From Bacteroidota bacterium (GTDB lineage Bacteria; Bacteroidota; Bacteroidia; Bacteroidales; Prolixibacteraceae): DNA of 64,000 nt. Of this stretch, positions 52,192 to 60,800 are shown piece by piece. The translations under genes and the position numbers were made by a program. The stretch covers positions 1-64,000 of the forward strand of contig JAHEYT010000038.1 in NCBI GenBank assembly GCA_023251455.1, read 5' to 3'. How positions within the stretch are numbered: the first letter of the stretch is position 1; each line of letters begins with the position of its first letter. The notes under the pieces were generated by a model. That model worked only from the letters and a program-made list of their open reading frames with translations, was not told the DNA's origin and searched no databases.

Positions 52192-53103
52192 TTAAAGGTC
52201 TTCACTTACCTTTCTAGCTTTTAATACTCGAATGTTGCCATGTTCATCGCAGATTTCAACTATTTCTCCATACTGTTTATTTAAACTAAGTCTTTTTGCA
52301 AGATATTCTCCTTGACCCAATCCACATTCAAAAATCAGGTATCCATTGTTACACAAATAATCTGGAGAAATGGAAATAAGTTTGTTAAAAATGGATAATC
52401 CAAATGGGCCGGCATCAAAAGCTTCAGAGGGTTCATGATCTGCAATTTCTTTTGTCATTTGTTTAACTTTTACTGTTGAAATATAAGGTGGAGCGCTAAC
52501 TATAACATCAACCTTATTCTTTATGCCTAAGGATTCAAATGGATTAAACATATCCGAATTATAAAAGGAAAGCTGATTTTCCAATTTAAAGTGTTTCGCA
52601 TTTATAATGGCAGCCTCAATTGCCGGTTTGTAAATATCCGATCCTAATACTATTGAATTTTTACAATAATTAGCAATGGCAATAGCAATCGTTCCAATTC
52701 CAGTGCACAAATCAATTACAGTAATCTTTGTTTCAGTCGAATATTCTTTTAATAATAATTCAATTGTAGTTCCAGCTAAAAGTTCAGTTTCTTTTCGAGG
52801 GATATAAAGACCTTTATTTAAAATATAATCCAAGCCCATGAAATTCTGTCTTTCAGTCAAATGTGCAAGAGGTACTCCAAGTAACCTACTAGCGATTAAC
52901 TCTTTGAGTGCACTGATTTGATTAGGTTTCAGATAAGGTAATTCAAGTTTATTTGCTTTAATAGGTGAAACCCGATTGCCCGAAGCTGTGTGCCATAAGG
53001 CACTTAGTGTATTATGCTCATTTTCCTCACTTTTATCAGCAAGAAAGCTTAATTTACCTTCTATTTTGTATAATAACTCCTGAAATATTGCTTTTTGCGG
53101 CAT
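52192..53103 (-). CDS. Second PrmC/HemK-like methyltransferase with altered NPPY motif
   Basis: A 303-residue protein that aligns along its length with the neighbouring HemK-like protein. Shared features are ASRLLGVPLAHLTERQNFMG, GLYIPRKETELLAG and the SAM motif DLCTGIGTIAIA. The catalytic NPPY of the PrmC family is replaced by APPY at 204-207 (VIVSAPPYIST). PrmC uses the Asn side chain to bind the substrate amide, so a changed substrate or loss of activity is expected. It lies 16 bases after the NTF2-like gene and 23 bases before the AsnB-type gene. Confidence 0.85.
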   Translation of the reverse strand: MPQKAIFQELLYKIEGKLSFLADKSEENEHNTLSALWHTASGNRVSPIKANKLELPYLKPNQISALKELIASRLLGVPLAHLTERQNFMGLDYILNKGLYIPRKETELLAGTTIELLLKEYSTETKITVIDLCTGIGTIAIAIANYCKNSIVLGSDIYKPAIEAAIINAKHFKLENQLSFYNSDMFNPFESLGIKNKVDVIVSAPPYISTVKVKQMTKEIADHEPSEAFDAGPFGLSIFNKLISISPDYLCNNGYLIFECGLGQGEYLAKRLSLNKQYGEIVEICDEHGNIRVLKARKVSEDL

Positions 53104-53119
53104 GTATTTTCCTTTCTTT

Positions 53120-53596
53120 TTATGTTAAAATTGATGATCCATCTATTTGGATAGTCGTTTTTGAATAGGAGTATTTCTGAATGATTTTTCCATTCTGAAA
53201 GTATAGAATATCAACACCGCGTCTTATCTCGTGTTTACCTTTATATTGTTCTAAGAAAGAAGGCCATTCAAGTCGCCACATAAATAGCATCTTTTGTTCG
53301 TTTTCATCAAAAAATAGATCTTCTTCAATAAATCTAAAATTTCCATGATTTAAGAACCAGGGAGTCCATGATTTTTTAAGTAAATCTTTTCCAACAATTC
53401 GTGTACAATTCCAGTTTTCGAAAACAATATTTTCGTGTAATAATTTCATAACTCCATTCAAATCATGTTCATTCCATGCAATGAGCCATTCATTAAATAA
53501 TATTATTATTTCTGCCTTTGAAAGATTTATTTCGCTCACTTTATTATTTGTTAAATCATAATATAAATCATTAAAGCTTTGATTGTGACGCTGCAA
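53120..53596 (-). CDS. NTF2-like (SnoaL-type) small protein
   Basis: A 158-residue protein whose core (about 30-140) shows the NTF2-like cone fold: AEIIILFNEWLIAWNEHDLNGVMKLLHE (first helix with the WNEHD motif), IVFENWNCTRIVGKD, and FMWRLEWPS with terminal ILYFQNGKIIQKYSY strands. Such proteins act as isomerases, cyclases or binding partners in small-molecule pathways. The only start upstream is TTG 53596, which overlaps the HemK-like gene by 26 bases; no ATG is near. Specific function unknown. Confidence 0.75.
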   Translation of the reverse strand: MQRHNQSFNDLYYDLTNNKVSEINLSKAEIIILFNEWLIAWNEHDLNGVMKLLHENIVFENWNCTRIVGKDLLKKSWTPWFLNHGNFRFIEEDLFFDENEQKMLFMWRLEWPSFLEQYKGKHEIRRGVDILYFQNGKIIQKYSYSKTTIQIDGSSILT

Positions 53597-54470
53597 TAAC
53601 TCTGATATTTTCAGTATTATCGGTATAAGATTTTATTTGGTTATAATAATTTGATTTTTCGCATAACTGAATAACAAAAGGACCTTGTCCGACCCCAACT
53701 TCAAAAATTAACCAACCACCTCTTGTCAGGAACTTTGGTGATTCCTGAATTAATTTCTGAATTATCTTCAATCCTACCATTCCACCATCGAAGGCCATGG
53801 CAGGCTCATTCGCTGCGATCTCGGAAGTCATCTGAGAAACTTTGGATGTTGAAATGTATGGAGGATTACAAACAATCAGGTCGATTTTACCCCAGTAATC
53901 AGCAGAATCGAATTTCAAGAATAAATCGCTTTGAGCAGCTTTTACCCTATGATTAAGCCCCAAAAATGAAATGTTTTCATTTGCAAGCTCTATGGCTTCG
54001 TGAGATAGATCAGATGAATGGATCATTGTATTTTCATGATGGCTTGCTATGGCCAATCCTAGATTTCCTGAACCACAACAAATATCTAGTATAGAGATAA
54101 CTGACTTCTCTTTGGCAATTTTCTCACAAAGATGCAGAGCTGCTTTGCCCAAAATTTCAGTTTCTTTTCTGGGAATAAGCGCTCTTTTATCGGTCAACAT
54201 TTCAATACCCATAAAGCTTTGACGACCAGTGATATGAGCTAGTGGCTCTCCGTTAAGTCGTTTTTCAACAAGTTGGTGCAATCTTGTTATTTGTTGATCA
54301 GAAAGTTCAACTAATGGAAGATTCGTAGCTTTTTCTGCTGACATGGCAATGCCAAGAGCTTTTTGCCAAAGGGCTTTGATCGTAGATTCGATCGTTTCCT
54401 CAGGCTTATCTTCAAGTAATCTAAGATTACTTTCTAATTTCAATTTTATGACGGCATATAAATCTTCCAA
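53571..54470 (-). CDS. PrmC/HemK-family methyltransferase (intact NPPY)
   Basis: A 299-residue protein. N-terminal helical domain 1-75 (MEDLYAVIKLKLESNLRLLEDK), then GEPLAHITGRQSFMG, ALIPRKETEILGKA, SAM motif DICCGSGNLGLAIA and the catalytic CNPPYIST at 201-208. PrmC methylates a glutamine side-chain amide of release factors, but this copy lies in a biosynthetic operon with a paralogue, so another amide substrate is likely. The start is TTG 54470 behind an AAGGG sequence; no ATG fits. It begins 2 bases after the AMP-ligase ends. Confidence 0.85.
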   Translation of the reverse strand: MEDLYAVIKLKLESNLRLLEDKPEETIESTIKALWQKALGIAMSAEKATNLPLVELSDQQITRLHQLVEKRLNGEPLAHITGRQSFMGIEMLTDKRALIPRKETEILGKAALHLCEKIAKEKSVISILDICCGSGNLGLAIASHHENTMIHSSDLSHEAIELANENISFLGLNHRVKAAQSDLFLKFDSADYWGKIDLIVCNPPYISTSKVSQMTSEIAANEPAMAFDGGMVGLKIIQKLIQESPKFLTRGGWLIFEVGVGQGPFVIQLCEKSNYYNQIKSYTDNTENIRVIAASQSKL

Positions 54471-54472
54471 TT

Positions 54473-56035
54473 TTACCCTTTTAAGCTATTTTTTAATTCT
54501 GCTTTGTCAATTTTCCCATTGCTGCTTTTAGGCATTTCAGGAAGTAAGATAATTTTTTGAGGAACCATAAAAGGCTCCAAATTAGCCATGCATTCTTTCA
54601 TGATTTCCCTTTCAAGAAGAGTTACCTTATCGTAAACCGTTATGAAAGCAACGATTGATTCGCCCAATATGACATCCGGAATTCCTATGACAGCTACCTC
54701 TTTAATCCCATCAATTTTATAAATGATGTTTTCAACTTCTACTGGACTTACTTTTTCGCCTCTGGTTTTAATGATGTCGTCATTTCTACCCATAAAATAT
54801 AGAAATCCCTCGTCATCCATTTTAAATAAATCATGTGCACATAAAATTCGTTCACCAGGTATTGAACCGGTTTTCAGCATTTTATTACTTAACTCTTCGT
54901 TGTTCCAATAGCCAGCCATAACATGAGGGCCTCTTACATGCAATATTCCAATCTCTCCCGGGCCAACCCTATTTCCTTCGGGCGATAACAGAAAAACTTC
55001 GGTGCCAGGGATAGCCTTACCTACTGAATTTGGCTTCACATCGTTTAATTCAGGTTCCAAATAGCAAACGCGCTTACATTCGGTTAAACCGTACATTTTA
55101 AATATAATCGCATTGGGAAATATTTTTTTCAGGTCGGCTACAAATTCTTCAGGAAGCGCTGCGGCCGTGTTGGTAATCGTTTGTATACAATCGAAGGTTA
55201 TCCCTGTTTTTTTATGGGTTGCAATCATCATTGCATAAATTGAAGGAACTCCTGGAAAAACTGTCGGTTTTAGTTGTTCAATCTTCCTGAATATCGTTGG
55301 TGGAAAATTAAATGAATGTTCAATTATTAGCGTTCCTCCGATGGTAATGGCCATTATTAACTGGTAAAGTCCATAATCAAACGCCAATGGTAAAATCAGC
55401 ATTATTCGCTCGTTCTCAGTTAACCTCAAATACTCGATAAGGCTCCATGATGTAAAAACCATGGATTGGTGGGTCATCATAACTCCTTTGGGAAACCCAG
55501 TGCTGCCCGATGTGTATATCAGTGCAGCCAAATCATTTGGAATTATCCTTGGCAGAATTGCGCTTTCAACCTTGGCAGTGATTTCTTCAAAGTTAATAAG
55601 ACTGATATCTAAATCAATTGGCAGGCTTGCTTCAGAAATAATAAGCTCTTTTATTTCATTCAATCCTTCAATTGCACGCAGCAATTCGGGCTGGAGATTA
55701 CCACTGGAGATTACCACCTTAGCTCCGCTATCGTTTAAAATGTAGTTTAGTTTATTTGCTTTCGTTTGTGGATTTACAACCAGAAAAACGCCGCCTGCAA
55801 GTGTAATTCCGTATATCGAAACGATACATTGCCAGGAGTTATTCATGTATATGGCTACCCGGTCCCCTTTTTCAATTCCAGCATTTATCAAATGATAGGC
55901 CAAATTTTCTGAACACTCTTTTAATTCGGTGTAGGAATACTCCTTTTCATTAAAAATGGCCGCTGTTTTTAATGGATGTCTTAGATAGGAGAATTCCAAG
56001 GCTTCTCCTAATAAACGTTGTGGTCTTGAATACAT
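54473..56035 (-). CDS. AMP-forming acyl/aminoacyl ligase
   Basis: A 520-residue enzyme of the ANL superfamily. A3 motif YTSGSTGFPKGVMMTH (about 170), A5 MYGLTECKRV, A7 DLFKMDDEGFLYFMGRNDDI, A8 KTRGEKVSPVEVE, and the A10 catalytic Lys in SSNGKIDKAELK. The order is complete, so adenylation and thioester transfer should be possible. ATG 56035 (MYSRPQRLLGEALEFSY) is preferred over TTG 56062. A discrete ACP gene is just upstream, so loading of a carrier protein is more likely than CoA. The activated acid is not predictable. Confidence 0.9.
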   Translation of the reverse strand: MYSRPQRLLGEALEFSYLRHPLKTAAIFNEKEYSYTELKECSENLAYHLINAGIEKGDRVAIYMNNSWQCIVSIYGITLAGGVFLVVNPQTKANKLNYILNDSGAKVVISSGNLQPELLRAIEGLNEIKELIISEASLPIDLDISLINFEEITAKVESAILPRIIPNDLAALIYTSGSTGFPKGVMMTHQSMVFTSWSLIEYLRLTENERIMLILPLAFDYGLYQLIMAITIGGTLIIEHSFNFPPTIFRKIEQLKPTVFPGVPSIYAMMIATHKKTGITFDCIQTITNTAAALPEEFVADLKKIFPNAIIFKMYGLTECKRVCYLEPELNDVKPNSVGKAIPGTEVFLLSPEGNRVGPGEIGILHVRGPHVMAGYWNNEELSNKMLKTGSIPGERILCAHDLFKMDDEGFLYFMGRNDDIIKTRGEKVSPVEVENIIYKIDGIKEVAVIGIPDVILGESIVAFITVYDKVTLLEREIMKECMANLEPFMVPQKIILLPEMPKSSNGKIDKAELKNSLKG

Positions 56036-56198
56036 AAGTATTGTATTTAGATTAAGACTCAAATGTTTGTGATGTAAATTGATTGTGTCAAGTCAATATC
56101 ATCCCAATTTATTTTGGAGATTGTATCCTAATTTCGGGATGTCGAAACACGTTCATTATGCCTAAGGTTAATATAGCTGGATAACACAGAATCGAAAG

Positions 56199-56465
56199 CT
56201 ATTCGTTTCCACTGGTATTTAACTTCCGGAAAACAAAATCAGAAATGGCATTAATCGACTCAAAGTTAGTTTCGAGAAGCTCATTGTCGGCTGTCGTGAT
56301 TGAGAAATTCTCTTCGATAAAGCCAATAATTGAAATAAAACCCATTGAATCCATTATTCCCTGAGCAAAAATGTATGTATCATTATTGACTTGATCGGCT
56401 GAAACGTATGAAGTTTTAAGAATGAACTGTTTAATTTGTTCCTGAATTTGAATTATATCTTTCAT
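56199..56465 (-). CDS. Discrete acyl carrier protein
   Basis: An 88-residue protein with the four-helix ACP pattern. The phosphopantetheine serine is Ser40 in GIMDSMGFISII. Acidic surface helix 2 (IGFIEENFSI) is typical of interaction with ANL ligases or other partners. It lies 64 bases downstream of the NadE-like gene and 163 bases upstream of the ligase ATG. It would carry the activated intermediate for amidation or methylation steps by neighbouring enzymes. Confidence 0.92.
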   Translation of the reverse strand: MKDIIQIQEQIKQFILKTSYVSADQVNNDTYIFAQGIMDSMGFISIIGFIEENFSITTADNELLETNFESINAISDFVFRKLNTSGNE

Positions 56466-56529
56466 TACTTATTTGTTTTAAAATGTTTCTAAAATATTTA
56501 ACAATTAGGTGAATTGAAAAGTTTGTATA

Positions 56530-57525
56530 TTATTTGATTTCATAGGTAATTGGAGCCATTCTTAAATATTCTGTTGTCTTTTTCTTCCTAATTAAATTGT
56601 TAAACACAAACTTAACATCTTCCGTTGTTTTGTTTAGAACTAATCCGGCGTCTTCTGCTGAGATTCCATTATCCATGGCATAAACAATTAAATCCATTTC
56701 TAAAAATGGCATTTGAAAGAAAAACTCTTCCTGAGTCTGCACGGCGGAATAGGTATCTGACGTTGGTGTACGTTTAATAATTTCTTCCGGAACTCCTAAA
56801 TATTCAGACAACTGGTAAACCTGTGATTTGTAGAGATGTGCTATTGGCATTACATCAGCTCCGCCATCGCCATTCTTTACAAAAAAACCTTGTTCCACTT
56901 CATGTTTGTTTGGGGTACCAATCATGGCAAAATGCAAACGTTCAGCATGGTAATACAACATTGACATCCGGCAACGCTGTTTGAAATTTGATGCTGCAAC
57001 AATTTGTAAATATTCTTTTATGGGGAGAATCTTGTGTTTTTCATTTCCGTCGTCATTAATTATCGTAAGTGAAAAAACAGGTGGCAGAAATTGATTCAGG
57101 CCGCTATGATTGATTCCAATTTTCATTTTATATTGGTCAGGGTTATACTCCGGGAAAATTGCTTTTACCGCTTCGTCCCTCCGCTGGTAGCAGCCGAATC
57201 CTTCCAGCGCTCCGGTGATGTCCTCTTCCAAGGTCATTACCTTAAATTTATCGGCTAGTTTTAATGCAAATTCTTTGCTTTCCGGACTCGAATCTTTTTC
57301 TGGCAGCATAATACCGAGCACATTTTCCGCTCCAAGAGCTTTAACTGTTAGTGCTAGGGTTACCGAAGAATCGATTCCTCCGCTAATACCAATAACGGCT
57401 CCTTTACGTTTCATTGCACCCAGAATGTCATCCTTTAATTTCCAAGAAATCCGTTGGACTTCTGCTTCCACATTTTTCATTTTCAAAATATCTTTTGAAA
57501 ATGGGGTTGTAAGTTTTGAATTCAT
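56530..57525 (-). CDS. NadE-like ATP-dependent amide ligase
   Basis: A 331-residue protein of the NAD synthetase / PP-loop family. The PP-loop is GISGGIDSSVTLALTV near residue 45. NFKQRCRMSMLYYHAE, GTPNKHEVEQGFFVKNGDGG and ADVMPIAHLYKSQVYQL match the NadE active site. An insertion (about 110-145) and the absence of a glutaminase domain make it an NH3-dependent type. ATG 57525 is chosen; ATG 57573 adds 16 residues, and ATG 57480 would shorten it. Placed first in an operon with ACP, ligase and AsnB-type genes, so a second substrate than NaAD is likely, but plain NAD synthesis is not excluded. Confidence 0.82.
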   Translation of the reverse strand: MNSKLTTPFSKDILKMKNVEAEVQRISWKLKDDILGAMKRKGAVIGISGGIDSSVTLALTVKALGAENVLGIMLPEKDSSPESKEFALKLADKFKVMTLEEDITGALEGFGCYQRRDEAVKAIFPEYNPDQYKMKIGINHSGLNQFLPPVFSLTIINDDGNEKHKILPIKEYLQIVAASNFKQRCRMSMLYYHAERLHFAMIGTPNKHEVEQGFFVKNGDGGADVMPIAHLYKSQVYQLSEYLGVPEEIIKRTPTSDTYSAVQTQEEFFFQMPFLEMDLIVYAMDNGISAEDAGLVLNKTTEDVKFVFNNLIRKKKTTEYLRMAPITYEIK

Positions 57526-57888
57526 ACTATTTAAACAATTAAGTTGAGTTGAAGATTTGAATTTTTCGCACATATGTGTGAAATAGCTGAGTCAAAAGTT
57601 CCTATGCCAAATGCTGCATAAAGAAATATTTTTTTATTGATTTTATTTTACTGATTTATGTGCTTGATTTACATGGTTATACATTGTTGTTTGATTCCAT
57701 TTTTCAATTAATTTTAAACTTTGGAATACGATTTGAAAATGTTGATCCGTTAACAACAATGTTGTTCTTTGCTTACTGAATGTATTCACTGTAATTTATT
57801 GATTAGTAATCAATAAGCTGTGAGTAAATAGGTGGAGATGAAAGTGCGAGGGAGAAGGTTTATTCAGTGATTTTAAAAAACAAGAGCG
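57526..57888. promoter_or_regulatory. Divergent promoter region with two palindromes
   Basis: This 363-base interval separates the divergently read NadE-like operon and the large beta-helix protein. Two inverted repeats are visible: AACAACA-A-TGTTGTT at 57752-57766 and TTATTGATT-AGT-AATCAATAA at 57796-57816. CACATATGTG at 57570-57579 is a third small one. They could bind dimeric regulators of either side. No consensus -7/-33 pair could be located. Confidence 0.5.
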
Positions 57889-60800
57889 ATGAAAAGTATT
57901 TACGAGAGATTTACAAAAAGAACATTACTGGCCATTTTAATTGTCCATTTTTCTATGTTGAGTTTTGCTGCGACCTACTATGTCAGTAGTACAGGCAATG
58001 ATTCCAATTCCGGGCTTGCAACAACTTTGGCCTGGAAAACTATGGCAAAAGTTAATTCAGCAACATTTAAGGCCGGGGATCAAATATTGTTTAATCGGGG
58101 AGAAATATTTTATGGTTCACTTACTATTTCGCAGTCAGGGGTGTCAGGTTCTCCAATTACTTTAGGAGCTTATGGTACAGGAGAGAATCCAATTATTACA
58201 GGATTTACAAGCGTTAGTGCATGGACAAATTTAGGTTCAAATATATGGGAAAGCACTTCTACAGTTTCATCTCTATCAACCTGTAATCTGGTTACTGTTA
58301 ATGATGTAAATACTGCGATGGGGCGTTATCCCAATGCTGATGCAACTTGGGGTGGTTACTTACCATTTCAATCACATTCGGGGTTAACCTCGATTACAAG
58401 TAGCAGCCTATCAGGTACTCCCAATTGGACAGGAGCAGAAATTAGGATAAGAACTTCTTCATGGTCTTTTGGTAAATCAATTATAACTTCTCAAAGTGGA
58501 AGTACTTTAAACTTTAATACACTCGATTCTTATACTCCTGTGGATCGTTGGGGATTCTTTATTCAGAATGATGTTAAAACTCTTGATGCTCAAAACGAAT
58601 GGTACTATAATCCTTCGACTAAGAAAATTCGAATTTATAGTACAAGTCAGCCTGCGAATGTAAAAGTTGCTTCAGTTGATAATTTATTGATAATTAACGG
58701 AGACTACATTACTATCGACGGAATAAATTTATTGGGAGCTAATGGAAACGTTATTTATACGGCTTCGACAACAGTTGACCATGTGAATATCCAGAACTGC
58801 TCTGTTTTATACGCAGGTAACGCAACATTGCAATTGAGATGTGCCTATTTTGATGTACAAAACAACACGATCGCATACGCAAATAATAAAGGTGTATCTC
58901 TTGATCGTTGCAGTAATGTTACATTTAAAAATAATAATATTCATGATATTTCCATTTTAGCCGGGATGGGCAATACCGGAAATAGTGCTTTCTCTGGATT
59001 GAATGGATATTTTCAGTCTAATGTTTTGATTGAAGCAAATACATTCACCAATTTTGGGGGAGCTGCTATAGAGGTTTATGGCGATAACGTAACGGTAAAA
59101 AACAATGTTGTAGATACATTTGGCTTTGTAATTGAGGATTTAGGAGGTATTTATTCCTATGTTGGAACTGGTACCCCATTTACAAAGGTTAAAATAGAAG
59201 GAAACGTTGTTTTAAACGGAATTGGTGCAATTAATGGAACATACTATGCTGCCGGACAAGAACAGGCAAATGGGATTTATCTGGATGATAACTCTAATAA
59301 CGTTGAAGTTTTAAATAATACAGTGGCAAATTGTTCCGCTTATGGATTATTTCTTCATAATATGCATGCAGTAAATGTTCAGAACAATACTGTGTATAAT
59401 AATAGACGAGGACAAATACAGATCAAAGATGATTCTAATGGCGGAGTGATTGAAAACAATATTTTGAGTGGTAATATATTCGTTTCCAGGTCTGCAGCTC
59501 AAAAAGTTCTTTACTGCAGAAGCTCTGATAATAATATTTCGACTTTTGGTGGTTTCTCAGACAATTACTATGCAAGGCCGATTGACGACAATTTAACTAT
59601 TACAGTAGATCAGCCTTCATTGGCGATGACAAATCAGACGCTCTCGGGATGGCAGACATTTTCTGGTCAGGATGCGAATTCAAAAAAATCACCACAAACC
59701 ATTGTCTCGGAATCTGATTTGCAGTTTGAATACAATGCTACTGCGGCTCCAAAAACAGTTACATTGAGTCGATCAATGATAGACGTAAAAGGTGTTAAAT
59801 ACAGTTCAAACATAACATTGCAGCCTTTCACTTCTGTTGTATTGATGAAAGACTTGAGTGCTACTTCTGCAGTTGCCCCTGGCGCTCCAACATCACCTGT
59901 TGCAACTGCCGGAAATGCGAGTGCATCAGTTACTTTTGTGGCTCCAACAAACAATGGAGGTTCAGCTATTACTGGATATACGGTTACTTCAATTCCTGCT
60001 GGAGGGGTGGATAGTAATGCCGGATCAACATCACTCACTCACAACATTACAGGATTAACCAATGGTACTTCTTATACATTTACCGTTAAAGCAACAAATT
60101 CAGCAGGAAGCTCAGTGGCTTCTGTTGCTTCAAATTCGGTAATCCCCAAAGCGCCTGCAGCTACTGGATTCTTATTCACCGGCCCATCTTCGGGAAGTAT
60201 AAATAGTGCTTCCTCAAACTTTACCGTTACTCCTAATAATCTATATACAGGAACTATTACGGTTACTCCTTCAGGCACCGGGAGTGCCGGACTTTCGGCC
60301 AAGGTATTTACATTCTCCAATTCTTCTGCGGCTCAAACTTTTACGATCACTCCAACTGTTGCCGGAAGTATTACTTTAATAGCAACAAATAATGGTATAT
60401 TAAGCAATCCTGCCAATTTAACTTACACCGTAAATGCAGTGGTGCCTAATGCTCCAACATCAGTTGTTGCTACTTCCGGAGATGCAAGTGTATCAGTTTC
60501 GTTTATGGCTCCGACCAATACTGGAGGTTCGGCTATCACTGGTTATACCATCACTTCAAATCCTGCGGGAGGAACCGATATCAATGCAGGATCAACTGCA
60601 CTAACTCACACCATCACTGGATTAACCAACGGTACATCTTATACATTTACAGTCAATGCAATCAACTCAGTTGGAAGCTCTATTGCTTCAGTTGCTTCAA
60701 ATCCGGTGATACCAGTAGCTGCCAGTGTGATTATTAAACAAGGTGAAATTATCCCTTCACATTTTATTACGGTATGGGAAGGATTAAACGGCTTAAACCA

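Noticed and set aside
53571-54470. Assigning this gene as the housekeeping release-factor methyltransferase prmC
   Set aside because: It lies with a paralogue inside a carrier-protein operon, not next to prfA; the role in translation termination cannot be assumed.
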